Counted from the stretch's first letter, positions 1 through 9,111 are shown. The stretch is 50,000 bases of DNA from Symbiodinium natans (GCA_905221605.1 CAJNDS010001225.1:127501-177500), one strand, 5' to 3'. The notes: generated by a model not told the origin, from the letters alone. A program made the numbers and translations.

Positions 1-49
<49 letters not shown>

Positions 50-57
50 GCTACTAC
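1..57. repeat. TAC/ACT trinucleotide microsatellite
   Basis: Uninterrupted (TAC)n from the window edge, so its true length is unknown. It ends where T-rich unique sequence begins. Confidence 0.97.
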
Positions 58-204
58 TATTTTAATAACATATCGTGCGAAAATGATGTTTGCAAATGGG
101 GGCGGCTGCGCCCCCCCAACCCCCCCGCTTTTTTTGAAGCCGTTTTCTTGAAGCCGCACAAGCTTGCTTCAAAGCATACACATGCAGCCCCCCCCAACCC
201 CCCC

Positions 205-590
205 GCTTGCCTTTGACGGAAAAAAACCCTAGGTCTCCTTGGTACGTTAATATCAGGGAAAATCTCTATTCGCTTTGGGATTTCAATAGCAAAACCTTTG
301 TTTTCTTTGGATTTAATCGGGAAACGTCTATTCTCTTTGCGACCCCCCGCTTGCCTTTGACTGAAAAAACCTAAGTCTCCTTGGTACGTTAATAGGAATC
401 CTTTCATTTCTTTGTATGTTATACAAATAAAATATTCATTTCCTTTGCACTTTGTGAGGGAAATCTATCTTCTCGGAAATTTCAGGGAAAATCTCTATTC
501 GCTCTGGGATTTCAATAGCAAAACCTTTGTTTTCTTTGGATTTAATAGGGAAACATCTATTCTCTTTGCAATTAAGTAGGAAAACATTTG
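205..590. repeat. Degenerate AT-rich tandem block, about 3 units
   Basis: The stretch 255-345 recurs almost unchanged at 486-575. A related leader (CTTTGACGGAAAAAA / CTTTGACTGAAAAAA, then GTCTCCTTGGTACG) occurs at about 205 and 350. No gene was recognised. Confidence 0.75.
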
Positions 591-617
591 GGTGGCTGTC
601 TATATTCCTTCATCCAG

Positions 618-701
618 GAACAGCGAATGCTGCAAAGGCCACGGTGCCGCCTTATGACGAAAAGGAAAACGAAGGTCTGGAATGACGGCGTTGGCAAATA
701 A
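618..701 (+). CDS. Possible terminal exon, basic C-terminus
   Basis: A pyrimidine-rich acceptor (TTCCTTCATCCAG) precedes 27 open codons ending in TAA. The peptide is Lys/Arg-rich (contains LMTKRKTKVWNDGVGK). Family unknown. It lies just upstream of the GGTCA satellite. Confidence 0.35.
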   Translation, partial: EQRMLQRPRCRLMTKRKTKVWNDGVGK

Positions 702-721
702 AGAAGATTAGTACTAACTCT

Positions 722-1280
722 GGTACCCCGGTCAGGTCGGTCAGTTCGGTCAGGTCAGCCCGGTCAGGTCAGTCTGGTCAGGTCGGCCCGGTCGCCCGGT
801 CAGGTCTGCCAGTTCGGTCAGGTCAGCCCGGTCAGGTCAGCCTGGTCAGGTCGGTCCGGTCGCCCGGTCAGGTCGGTCAGGTCAGCCCGGTCAGGTCAGC
901 CCGGTCAGGTCAGTCTGGTCAGGTCGGCCCGGTCGCCCGGTCAGGTCAGCCCGGTCAGGTCAGCCTGGTCAGGTCGGTCCGGTCGCCCGGTCAGGTCGGT
1001 CAGGTCAGCCCGGTCAGGTCAGCCCGGTCAGGTCAGTCTGGTCAGGTCGGCCCGGTCGCCCGGTCAGGTCAGCCCGGTCAGGTCAGCCTGGTCAGGTCGG
1101 TCCGGTCGCCCGGTCAGGTCGGTCAGTTCGGTCAGGTCAGCCCGGTCAGGTCAGCCCAGTCAGGTCAGTCTGGTCAGGTCGGTCAGTTCGGTCAGGTCAG
1201 CCCGGTCAGGTCAGTCCGGTCGGGTCAGTCCGGCCAGCCGGCCAGGTCAGTCCGGTCAGCCAGCCAGGCCGACCGGATCC
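722..1280. repeat. GGTCA-based satellite with 123-bp higher-order period
   Basis: Built from CCCGGTCAGGTCAG-like subunits. The marker CCTGGTCAGGTCGGTCCG recurs at 841, 964 and 1087, and GTCTGGTCAGGTCGGCCC at 913 and 1036, each 123 bp apart; an earlier copy at 772 is 141 bp away. Units diverge toward the right edge. Confidence 0.9.
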
Positions 1281-1354
1281 GGTCAACCGGATCCGGTCAG
1301 CCCGTTCACCCGGTCACGGTCAGACGTTGCCCTTCGACACCCTTCTGCTGAGGC

Positions 1355-1451
1355 CTAAACCCTAAACCCTAGCACCCTAAACCCTAAACCCTAAACCCTA
1401 AACCCTAAACCCTAGCCCTAAACCCTAAACCCCAAACCCTAAACCCTAAAA
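1355..1451 (-). repeat. Interstitial CCCTAAA block
   Basis: About 13 heptamers with a few variants, C-strand on plus, between the satellite and unique sequence. Confidence 0.97.
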
Positions 1452-1472
1452 AGGCTAAACCCCTAGGCAGGC

Positions 1473-1524
1473 TTAGGCCTGCTCGGTCATCTTGATCTTC
1501 TCTGGGTCCAGGGTCCTGCCAGGT
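1473..1524 (-). CDS. Possible short terminal exon
   Basis: On the minus strand an acceptor TTCAG is followed by 17 open codons (GRTLDPEKIKMTEQA) and TAA. Too short to be confident; family unknown. Confidence 0.25.
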
Positions 1525-1900
1525 CTGAAGGCTTGGAAAGCGACTCTTGGGGTTTAGGATTTAGGGTTCAGGATTTAGGGTTTAGGGTTTAGGCTTTAGG
1601 GTTTAGGGTTTAGAGTCAAGTATGTACGACATGTAAATGTTGAGAAAGATCAGTTGTTTTGTTTAGTCTTTACTTTTGAAACATGCAAGTACAAACGGAG
1701 TAAGTTCATGAGGACAAAGTCAGTATGTATATTATGTATGTATGCATGTATGTGTTGTTGCAATTGTTAGGGATTATAAAGGGTGGCAGGACAAGGGCCC
1801 CTTGAAGGGGTCCACCCTTCAATTCAGGTCTGCAAGTCAGATGACGATGCCGCAGTTCTAGGATGAATGGGTACAGTCCCTTCGGGGTCCAAGTTTCTAC

Positions 1901-1978
1901 CCTAGCCCTAAACCCTAAACCCTAAACCCTAAACCCTAAACCCTAAACCCTAAACCCTAAACCCTAAACCCTAAACCC
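1901..1978 (-). repeat. Interstitial CCCTAAA block
   Basis: Eleven near-perfect heptamers. The phrase CCAAGTTTCTACCCTA precedes this block (1888) and also the next one (2043), so the two junctions share flanking sequence. Confidence 0.97.
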
Positions 1979-1980
1979 TC

Positions 1981-2214
1981 CATGTACCTCTGCAGTATAT
2001 ACTTAGGGCCTTCAAGGGGTTCCCATGTCGCAGCTTAGGGGCCCAAGTTTCTACCCTAAACCCTAAACCCTAAACCCTAAACCCTAAACCCTAAACCCTA
2101 AACCCCAAACCCCAAACCCTAAACCCTAAACCCTAAACCCTAAACCCTAAACCCTAAACCCTAAACTCTATACTATATAGGTACATGGACTCCTAGGGAA
2201 TTCTTCGCTGTCAA
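1981..2214. mobile_element. Family F element split by a telomeric block (2053-2165)
   Basis: The left half (CATGTACCTCTGCAGTATA) and right half (CTATATAGGTACATGGACT) match the ends of the intact copies at 2988-3085 and 21467-21558. A CCCTAAA block of about 16 heptamers sits between them where the other copies are continuous. Confidence 0.7.
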
Positions 2215-2258
2215 GGACTCTGGTGCGGCGGGATGCTGGGACCCTACCTAGGATGCCA

Positions 2259-2339
2259 GGGTTTAGGGTTTAGGGTTTAGGGTTTAGGGTTTAGGGTTTA
2301 GGGTTTAGGGTTAGGGTTTAGGGTTTAGGGTTTAGGGAC
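2259..2339 (+). repeat. Interstitial TTTAGGG block
   Basis: About 11 heptamers with one 6-bp unit; orientation is flipped relative to the preceding block. Confidence 0.97.
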
Positions 2340-2788
2340 CCCTAGGGTTGTACCCTAGGTACCCTTTGTAAAGGTTCTCTCAGGGAATATAAGGGCCATA
2401 TGGATTATAGGAGTTTATTGAGGTCCGCGTTTGAATCTCCTTGATTCACCCTTCACTGACCTTAAACCCTAAACCCTAGCAACCCTAAACCCTAAATCCT
2501 AAACACAAACCCTAAACCTTAAACACTAAGACCTACATGGAGATTCTCAGAGCCCCTAAAACCACATGAAAGCTGCCCTTTGACAACCCCAACCGGGCAT
2601 ATCCCTAAATAGAGATACTCCTATACTGTGCCGCCGAGTATTGCCATGAACCCGAAACCTTAAACTCTATAAGCCTACCTAGATCCCCCCAAATACCCTG
2701 TAAGAGACCCTACATACGCCCCGCCATGAAGGGACACTTAGGCTCTTGCTAAGGGGTACTTTGGGGGTTCAGAAGAGCGATTTTGGAG

Positions 2789-2857
2789 TAAACCCTAAAC
2801 CCTAAACCCTAAACCCTAAAGCCTAAACCCTAAACCCTAAACCCTAAACCCTAAACC
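2789..2857 (-). repeat. Interstitial CCCTAAA block
   Basis: About ten heptamers with one GCCTAAA variant. The 2340-2788 stretch before it holds degenerate telomeric fragments and nothing else that I recognise. Confidence 0.96.
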
Positions 2858-2951
2858 CTGACCAAATTACCAAACGTCTCCAAGACAACTTTCCTTCCAG
2901 CTCTACCCACGACGTCAGTTCCAGGTTCGATATGTTCTCCCTAAGGGTCCG
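2858..2951 (+). CDS. Possible exon
   Basis: Open from the preceding block through 2957 (contains ITKRLQDNF and DVSSRFDMFSLRV), with an internal acceptor TTTCCTTCCAG and a telomere-like donor CC|GTTTTAGGG. Family unknown. Confidence 0.28.
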
Positions 2952-2987
2952 TTTTAGGGTTTAGGGTTTAAGGTTTAGGGTTTAGGG

Positions 2988-3085
2988 TGTCCGTGTACCT
3001 ATATAGCATATGCTTGGGCCTTAAAGGAGTTTCCGTATAGTAGCTTTCGGGCCCAGGTATATACCATAGAGCTACATGGACTTTT
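2988..3085. mobile_element. Family F inverted-repeat element, intact
   Basis: Ends are inverted repeats (GTGTACCTATATAGCATATG versus GTATATACCATAGAGCTACATGG). Related copies lie at 1981 and 21467. No coding capacity. Confidence 0.7.
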
Positions 3086-3196
3086 AGGGTTCCGAGATGA
3101 GAACGGCGATCGCGGCTGTGTCCAACAAGACATCTGGAATTCCTCCCCTGAATGGGCTCTGACTCTGTGAATCGAGGTGCCATTCTTGTTCCCCTG

Positions 3197-3341
3197 CACC
3201 CTAAACCCTAAGCCCTAATTCCTAAACCCCAAACCCTAAACCCTAAACCCTAAACCCTAAACCCTAAGCCCTAATTCCTAAACCCTAAACCCTAATCCCT
3301 AAACCCTAAACCCTAAACCCTAAACCCTAAACCCCAAACCT
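3197..3341 (-). repeat. Interstitial CCCTAAA block
   Basis: About 20 units with recurrent CCCTAATT/CCCTAAG variants that occur twice in the same order, suggesting local duplication. Confidence 0.96.
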
Positions 3342-3508
3342 CACCTGGAAGCGCTACGCCCGCAAGGCCCTCCCGCAAACCTTAACCACCCCAACAGGCA
3401 ATCAAACCCTAGCGAACACTTTCTGAAAGCCTGAAACAACCCTTAGAAGCCACGTAAACAAAAAGCCTAAAGCACCAAAGTGCCCTTTCCCCAAATCTGA
3501 AAACGTAC

Positions 3509-3590
3509 CTTGTGAAACAACTCAACATTTTTTCCGAATACAAACTGAGATGTGCTTTGAACCCTTGGAAGTTGATTCTGAATGGGTTCC
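3509..3590 (-). CDS. Exon with canonical splice sites on both sides
   Basis: The acceptor has a long pyrimidine tract (CCCTTCCTCCCTTTTCAG) and the donor is CACAAG|GTACGT. The 82-bp exon is open in one frame (EPIQNQLPRVQST...VELFHK). Among single-exon calls this has the best pair of splice signals. Family unknown. Confidence 0.48.
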
Positions 3591-3803
3591 CTGAAAAGGG
3601 AGGAAGGGAAATTACAAATTATCCCAAGCACAACCCAGCAAAGGCCCAAACCCAAAAAAAAAAACCTAAACCCTAAAACTTAAAGCCACTGAGCACCGGA
3701 CCCAAGACCCTGACCCGGCGTTGCTTGCCAGATGCCGCACAGCACCTCGCCCCCCCCCCCCCCCCCCAGGTGTAGGGCCTATAGGGTGTTTACGGCAAAT
3801 AGA

Positions 3804-3902
3804 GTTTAGGGTTTAGGGTTTAGGGTTTAGGGTTTCGGGTTTAGGGTTTAGGGTTTAGGGTTTGGGGTTTGGGGTTTGGGGTTTGAGGTTTTGGGTTTGG
3901 GG
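3804..3902 (+). repeat. Interstitial TTTAGGG block with TTTGGGG variants
   Basis: Perfect heptamers on the left change into a run of GGGTTTG variants on the right. A poly(C)17 tract lies just before, at about 3751. Confidence 0.95.
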
Positions 3903-4016
3903 AGTAAACTCCAGCAAGCTGGAACATGGTTGAAGGATGATTAGAGCTGGGATCCCCTTTAGTATACCTTTTGGGGGCCTGGATAAGGATGTCCCAACTT
4001 CTTGGAGTTTGCTGTA
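3903..4016. mobile_element. Inverted-repeat element (family M)
   Basis: AGTAAACTCCAGCAAG on the left pairs with CTTCTTGGAGTTTGCT on the right. Single copy in the window. Confidence 0.45.
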
Positions 4017-4145
4017 CTACTCAACAAAGGGAAACATTCTTTTCCCTCAAGATTTAGGGCCGAAAGGGCTTCTAGGGGTTTCGGGTTCTAGGGCTCCAGG
4101 TTATTAGGCTTTGAGGTATATTTGGGTCTTTCGGCTTTTGAGGCT

Positions 4146-4244
4146 ACCCTAAACCCTAAACCCTACACCCTAAACCCTAAACCCTAAACCCTTAACCCTA
4201 AACCCTAAACCCTAGACCCTAAACCCTAAACCCTAAACCCTAAA
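4146..4244 (-). repeat. Interstitial CCCTAAA block
   Basis: About 14 heptamers with scattered CCCTACA/CCCTAGA variants. Confidence 0.97.
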
Positions 4245-4325
4245 CTAGAGGCTTCTTGGGGTTCGGGACGCTGGGGCGTTTTCGGTGGGTGCGGTCATGC
4301 GATTCATGGGGCTACCTGGAGTCCC

Positions 4326-4454
4326 TACTTGGAAGCTCTTTTGACTTAGGGTTTAGGGTTTAGGGTTTAGGGTTACCAAGTAGGGTTAGTAAGGTCGGTT
4401 TATGGGGATTTTACTGGGGTTGTAGACTTGCGAAGTCAAAAGAGCTTCCAAGTA
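4326..4454. mobile_element. Inverted-repeat element (family K) with telomeric block inside
   Basis: The terminal repeat TACTTGGAAGCTCTTTTGAC is mirrored at 4433-4454. Four TTTAGGG units (4347-4374) follow the left terminal repeat directly, so telomeric sequence lies inside the element. Confidence 0.8.
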
Positions 4455-4464
4455 AGGTATCTAG

Positions 4465-4539
4465 AACTTTGGCCCCTGGTGGAAGATGTCGGTGCGGACG
4501 GTCGCTGACAGAATGACTTACGCACATGTCAGTCCTCAT
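4465..4539 (+). CDS. Possible exon between two elements
   Basis: Begins after ATCTAG and stays open into the family C element (KMSVRTVADRMTYAHVSPH). Donor CAT|GTGAAG lies at the element edge. Both splice sites would be contributed by or abut inserted elements. Confidence 0.3.
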
Positions 4540-4656
4540 GTGAAGTAGGGTTTATATTTCTTGTATCCCCAAAAGGACACCAGGTATATACACTCACCAA
4601 TATTAAAAAGGAACCTTATATACACTTACCAAAAAAAGTAATACAACCCCTGCTGT
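4537..4656. mobile_element. Family C inverted-repeat element
   Basis: The internal sequence (TTGTATCCCCAAAAGGACAC and ACTCACCAATATTAAAAAGG) is almost identical to 44542-44666, which shows the terminal repeats better. The ends here have decayed. Confidence 0.8.
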
Positions 4657-4721
4657 GATCCTAACCCTAAACCCCCCAACTCCACAGCATGTGGCCTTTT
4701 GGATCCTAAACCTGAGAGCAC

Positions 4722-4800
4722 AGCGGGACCCCAAGCAGCCTCACCCGCGAGATCGTAGCCGTGCATGACATCCACACCCTGGTGGCTGCGGGACTTGGGT
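4722..4800 (+). CDS. Possible exon
   Basis: After acceptor GAGAGCACAG a frame stays open (GTPSSLTREIVAVHDIH...). Several donors are possible, so the 3' edge is a guess. The G-rich stretch 4800-5030 that follows has no feature I can support. Confidence 0.3.
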
Positions 4801-5133
4801 TCGGGTTTTTCAAGGTTCTAGGGCTTGTGTGGGGGCGGGGTGGGGGGGGAGGGCGGGATGGCGGTTCTGGAATTGGGTTCGGGTTTTCTTTCAGGGTTCT
4901 GCAGCTTTTCGTCGGTTGTTTTTCGGGTTTAGGTGCAGGGTCTCAAGGGTTTCGCGGGGCACTTGCTCAGAGATGTCTCTTGTTTTAAGTAAGCTGTTTG
5001 GGGCTTGGGTTGGGATCTCCCGGTTTTGATCCTTACCCCTAAACCCTAAACCCAAGATCCTTAAAATCCTGAAGCTCCTAAACCCTAAGAACGCTAAACC
5101 CAAAGTCCTTAAAAGTCCAAAACCCTGAAAATT

Positions 5134-5335
5134 CTAAACACTTAACCGACGGATAGAAGGGTAGGGCATCTGGGCCCAACCCCAACCCGAAGTTACATTA
5201 AACGGAGCCGGCTTTCGGACCCCCGTACTGCCAAACCCCCCTGCAAGTAAGAAACATCTAAGGGCCCTACTACCAACCCCCGTGCAAATAGGAGATAACT
5301 TGGGTTCGTATAAGACACCGAACCTCAATGTGGCA
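5134..5335 (-). CDS. Exon, 66 codons open to a stop
   Basis: Acceptor CTTGTGTAG at the right edge; open in one frame (LRFGVLYEPKLS...VRKPAPFNVTSGWGW...) to TAG. A second pyrimidine-rich acceptor (TTTCTTACTTGCAG) inside could start a shorter exon at 5240. Family unknown. Confidence 0.42.
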
Positions 5336-5687
5336 CTACACAAGGTTTGAGAATTAGGAAGAGGTCTGAGGCTTCAGGCCCTGATTGCCCTGCCTGAAGT
5401 TTAAAGGCTCCGGCCAGGCCGGATTTCACACGGTTTGCCGTGGGGTTTAGGGTTTAGGCTTTGGGGTTGAGGGCTTCGGGTTTAGGGACACCCCAGACAC
5501 CCGAAACAACCAAAACCTACTCGCCCGAGACTCCCAATTTGGGCATACCGCTCATGACTCTGTCATGTGGCCTGGCGCGACAGCCACTCCTGCCGCTTCT
5601 CGGACCAATCCTGCGAGGGACGTCTCGCTTTTCCAACCCTAAACCCTTAAAAACAACCAAAGCCCTACATCCTAACACCTATAAACC

Positions 5688-5765
5688 CTAAACCCGAAAC
5701 CCTAAACCCTAGGGCTAAACCCTAAACCCTAAACCCTAAACCCTAAACCCCAAACCCTAAACCAT
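5688..5765 (-). repeat. Interstitial CCCTAAA block
   Basis: About 11 units including CCCGAAA and CCCCAAA variants. The preceding 5460-5687 is open in several frames on both strands and could not be resolved. Confidence 0.96.
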
Positions 5766-5825
5766 CCCTAACCCTTAACCCAAACCATCCTTGTTTGGGT
5801 TCTTTGGTGCGTCTGGGGTCTGCAG

Positions 5826-5933
5826 TTTGGGGCGTTTTGCCGCAGAGCTCCAGACGGAACCCGAGTTCCTGAGAAGAAGTCCTGGGCTTTTGACCCTCAC
5901 TGCCCCGAAGCCCTTTTGGTTTCAAACAATTAA
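5826..5933 (+). CDS. Possible terminal exon, 35 codons
   Basis: Acceptor GTCTGGGGTCTGCAG; open as FGAFCRRAPDGTRVPEKKSW... to TAA. An alternative end is donor TTTTG|GTTTCA. Family unknown. Confidence 0.38.
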   Translation, partial: FGAFCRRAPDGTRVPEKKSWAFDPHCPEALLVSNN

Positions 5934-5936
5934 TAG

Positions 5937-5990
5937 AGTTTAGGGTTTAGGGTTTAGGGTTTAGGGTTTCGGGTTTAGGGTTCAGGGTTC
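5937..5990 (+). repeat. Interstitial TTTAGGG block
   Basis: About seven units ending in TTCAGGG variants. Confidence 0.95.
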
Positions 5991-6017
5991 AGAGGTTTGG
6001 CCAAACAAGCAATGCAG

Positions 6018-6074
6018 GACAGCTCCTGGATGGACTCCAATAGACGCCGCAGTGATGTCTGTACCTTTTGCGCT
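6018..6074 (+). CDS. Possible 19-codon exon
   Basis: Acceptor AATGCAG, donor GCGCT|GTAGGG; reads DSSWMDSNRRRSDVCTFCA in phase 0 at both ends. Confidence 0.28.
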
Positions 6075-6202
6075 GTAGGGTTTTGGGGATTTAGGAGGCT
6101 TAGGGTTTTGGGGGTTCAGGGGTTTAGGGATTTAGGAGGCTAAGGGTGTTTAGGGCTTGGGGGTGTTGGGGCAGTGTGTGCGATAGAGGCTCCAGGTTTC
6201 AG

Positions 6203-6270
6203 GGTTTGGGGGCTTTGCTGCCCCGCCGCCTTTAAACTGAACGAAGCTCAACCAAAAGCTTGGCGAAAAC
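6203..6270 (+). CDS. Possible exon ending at a telomeric donor
   Basis: Acceptor GGTTTCAG; open as CCPAAFKLNEAQPKAWRK; the exon ends exactly where a TTTAGGG block begins (AAAAC|GTTTAGGG). A phase-compatible continuation exists at about 6303 but conflicts with a minus-strand exon there. Confidence 0.32.
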
Positions 6271-6306
6271 GTTTAGGGTCAGGGTTTAGGGTTTAGGGTT
6301 AAGGGC

Positions 6307-6436
6307 CTACATTAACTCTGCACCCGAAACTATGTCGAAGGCCCATACTCTATGAAAGTCTGACATGCAAGCGTAAACACCACTAACACGTCTGTACATT
6401 CTGATTCCCATTAAGGTCTCTGGAACCAAGCTCGCC
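6307..6436 (-). CDS. Possible terminal exon, 42 codons
   Basis: Acceptor TTTTCACGTTTGTTTAG, then ASLVPETLMGIRMYRRVSG...WAFDIVSGAELM to TAG. The opposite strand is also open for 26 codons, so strand choice is tentative. The AT-rich 6500-6660 upstream holds nothing recognisable. Confidence 0.38.
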
Positions 6437-6662
6437 CTAAACAAACGTGAAAACAAACCTGAAAACCTACAAGCCCCTTCAAACCTCAACCAAAACACTT
6501 AAACACAAATCCAATAAACCCCAACAAAACCCCTGTAAATCTCCAAACACAAACAAATTGAACCCAAAGCCCTCTGACCGTGATTTCTGAGATCTTTAAT
6601 TAACATGTGAATAATAAATTCAACACAATTTAGTATTCAGAAAAATGTTCTAAAAGGTTCTG

Positions 6663-6768
6663 ATTGGAATGTGCCCCCTTAATACACCAACAGTCCTTAA
6701 TAGGCATGAGAGTAACCCCCCCCCCCCCCCATTATGAACCCTTCAAGGACTGCTAGAAAAAGGGGGAA
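6663..6768. mobile_element. Family B relic
   Basis: Shares AACAGTCCTTAATAGG and the flanking pattern with intact family B copies (12875, 20805). A poly(C)14 run interrupts it. Confidence 0.5.
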
Positions 6769-6814
6769 CAACCCTAAACCCTAAACCCTAAACCCCCCAA
6801 ATTCTTGCACTCAC

Positions 6815-6907
6815 AAAAAAAATCTGGCGCCCTTCCGGGTCCCGGGCCCGGCGCTTGTCCCAATACTTGCCGCCATCCGGCCTGGGCTCGCCCTGGGCTC
6901 CGGCGGT
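6815..6907 (-). CDS. Exon with canonical GTGAGT donor, 31 codons
   Basis: Acceptor AAGCCCCAG; donor TTTTTTTT|GTGAGT; exactly 31 codons in phase 0 (GEPRPDGGKYWDKRRARDPE...). The peptide is charged, with no known motif. GC-rich relative to the surrounding sequence. Confidence 0.45.
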
Positions 6908-6909
6908 CT

Positions 6910-6990
6910 GGGGCTTAGGGTTTAGGGAGGGTTGAGGGTTTAGGGTTTAGGGTTTAGGGTGTAGGGTCTAGGGTTTAGGGTTTAGGGTTG
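6910..6990 (+). repeat. Interstitial TTTAGGG block
   Basis: About ten units with GTGTAGGG variants, directly abutting the exon at 6815-6907. Confidence 0.95.
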
Positions 6991-7108
6991 GCTGCTCCTC
7001 TTTCTGGGAGTCTGGGTCCGATACGTTTAGGGTTGATAGGATTTAAGGGTTGGGGTTTGGGCCAGGGGGTTCGGGGCTTAAGGGCTCAGGGGTTTAGGGG
7101 TTTAGGGT

Positions 7109-7264
7109 TGGCTGCGATGTGCCGCAGAAGCTGTGGAAGATGGGATGCAGACTAGCTTCGAAAGCTTCGTGAAATGCGAAGAGCAGCTATGGCCCGAATG
7201 TGGAGGGCCATCTAACACTTTCATCCCACCCCGCACCGTCTCGGGCCGCAAAACCACCCTAACC
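7109..7264 (+). CDS. Possible exon starting at a telomeric TTTAG acceptor
   Basis: After GGTTTAG the frame runs 52 codons (CAAEAVEDGMQTSFESFVKC...PPRTVSGRK...) to TAG at 7265. Four Cys are present but no clear metal-binding spacing. Confidence 0.38.
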
Positions 7265-7703
7265 TAGTCTTTGTGGGCGTTTATGAAGCTAATTGCCTAC
7301 TTTGGTACAGGTCCCACCCCCGCAGGCTGAGCCGGCCAGAGGGCCCCTTGGTTGACACGCTGCGGTGAGGCTGTTTGGGGATACCCGCCCCAAGAAGGCA
7401 GGCACCCCCCAGGTTTAGGGTTTAGGGTTTAGGGTTTAGGGATTTCTTAATGGAGGGACGGTTCGGCAGGCACTGTATCGTGGAGGGCTTAAGCGCTCCC
7501 CCACTCCTCGATTAAGCCTTGAGCTTAGGGTGGACAGTTGCCTCTCTGCCGGGCCCAACCCGCAGAGCCCAAGAAATGTCTGGATTCGAGCTCCTCCCTG
7601 CAGTGTCTACCCTCGCTGCGGAGGGGCCGCCCCTTTCCACCAAAACCTTTAATCCCCCAACAACGCCCTAAACCCTTCCTAAAGCACAATACCTCGCCCT
7701 CAC

Positions 7704-7961
7704 CTAAAGACTTCCCCTGCCCTGCGACTTAAGGGGTATGGGAGGGGATTTCCGATACTCAGGGCTACCCTGTTTGCTTTTTGTTGGGGAGCGGGGGGGG
7801 GGGGGGGTACTTCAGGTATGCACGGGGTACAAACGCTAATTAAACCCGAAACCCTAAACCCTAAACCTGAAAATCCATTCGAGACGAGACGTTCAGCCGC
7901 GTCACGGGCTCCATCTGCCCAGACAGGACGTACTTGAGCCAGTCCAGCAGGGCCTGGGCTT
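7704..7961 (-). CDS. Two-exon model with intron starting in telomeric repeats
   Basis: Exon 1 is 7867-7961: acceptor TTTTGTGTTCCTAG, 31 codons (AQALLDWLKYVLSGQ...), donor TTTTCAG|GTTTAG. The intron (97 bp) begins as TTTAGGG repeats and ends GCAAACAG. Exon 2 is 7704-7769, continues in the same phase for 21 codons (GSPEYRKSPPIPLK...) and stops at TAG. CAG|GT is a consensus donor whose intronic half is the first telomeric unit. Product unknown. Confidence 0.5.
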
Positions 7962-7984
7962 CTAGGAACACAAAAGGGGGGTTA

Positions 7985-8165
7985 GGGGTTAGGGTTTAGG
8001 GTTTAAGGTTTAGGGTTTAAGGTTTAGGGTTTAGGGTTTATAGGGCTTATGGGTCAGGGTTTAGGGTTTAGGGTTTAGGGTTTAGGGTTTAGGGTTTAGG
8101 GTTTAGGGTTTAGGTTTAGGGTTTAGGGTTTAGGGTTTAGGGTTTAGGTTTGGGGTTTATAGGGC
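7985..8165 (+). repeat. Long interstitial TTTAGGG block
   Basis: About 25 units with occasional 6-bp slips. Confidence 0.98.
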
Positions 8166-8182
8166 TTAGGGGTCAAGAGCTG

Positions 8183-8562
8183 CCCTAGTTTGGCACACCA
8201 AGAGGGATTAGTCCCCAAGGACACCTTGGGGTCGAAGATTGAAGGCCCTTACTTGGAGGTTCATGGTACTTATTAACCGATTATCACTAATTATAACTGC
8301 ACCTATAACTTCCCTAAACCCTAAACCCTAAACCGTCTAACCATATTAGGGCACTTAAGGGGCTCATAAGTGGTGATGAGTAAAGCTGTAATTGGTTCAT
8401 GTGTACCATGAACCTCCAAGTAACGGTGCTTCTACACAGGACAACCATCGTCTGGAGTCCATGCATCGTCTGGAGAAAAGCACCAGCAACTCCAAAATGG
8501 TCATTGCATTTTGGGCATCACCCGGTTAGCGGATGCATATGGGAAGAAGTGGCACCAACAGA
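8183..8562 (+). CDS. Possible two-exon model around a family A element
   Basis: Exon 1 (from about 8185) reads LAHQEGLVPKDTLGSKIEG and can run to a donor inside the element's terminal repeat (CATG|GTACTT, 8266). After acceptor CTTCTACACAG, exon 2 (8441-8562) continues in compatible phase (GEKHQQLQNGHCILG...) to TGA. All three frames of exon 2 are partly open, so this is tentative. Confidence 0.35.
8250..8422. mobile_element. Family A element containing a CCCTAAA insert
   Basis: Terminal repeats TACTTGGAGGTTCATGGTAC / GTACCATGAACCTCCAAGTA. Compared with the copy at 46129, three CCCTAAA units (8312-8334) sit between ATAACT and ACCATATTAGGG, where the other copy is continuous. Confidence 0.85.
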
Positions 8563-8860
8563 GTCGTTGAAGCAAATGAGAGGCCCTTGCAGAGCAGCCA
8601 GTTTCGCAATGGTATGAAGGGGCTTGCAAAATGGAGCCATGAAGTACGTTTTCTTTTGGCAGTGCACCTGCTCTCATGTAGGCGACTTGGCTTTTTTGCT
8701 GCCAACTTGAAAGAAGCCTTTTTGAAAGACTGTGCCAGAAATCGATTGCAGCCCAAGACGAGTTCAACTTTTTCTGCAAAGACGTCAATGTTGCGCGCAA
8801 CGCCTCTAAGTCCGTAAATCATTGAATTTCGAAATCCCCAAGCCTTCACAAATATCAGTT
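8563..8860. other. Unique segment open in several frames on both strands
   Basis: A roughly 300-bp stretch with long overlapping open frames on both strands (one minus-strand frame contains IYGLRGVARNIDVFAEKVE). I cannot choose a frame. It may be a gene fragment or a dispersed repeat. Confidence 0.3.
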
Positions 8861-9003
8861 ATTCTTCCAAAAGCAAAAAAAGAATGAAAGCGATAATGGC
8901 CCCCCGTCATTTTTCGCCATGTAAATAATAAGCCTTAGGTTAGGGTTTAGGGTCTAGGGTTTGGGGTTTAGGATTTAGGGTTTAGGGTTTAGGGATACTA
9001 GAC

Positions 9004-9111
9004 CCGATCCTTTAAGGGGTTCTTCTCTGCTTGGCGCCTCAAAAAACTGTATGATTGTTTGAGGTCCTGGGCCGGTAGCAGGGATGTTCCCAGCCCACTT
9101 CGTAACTTTAG
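9004..9111 (-). CDS. Possible exon, 36 codons
   Basis: Acceptor GAAAAGCAG; open as KVTKWAGNIPATGPGPQ...; telomere-rich sequence (8938-8998, TTTAGGG) follows its 3' end. Donor is weak. Confidence 0.36.

Noticed and set aside
7538-7735. Plus-strand 64-codon ORF
   Set aside because: It overlaps the minus-strand exon 7704-7769, which has a strong acceptor and a phase-matched partner; the plus frame lacks comparable support, although an acceptor exists at 7565.
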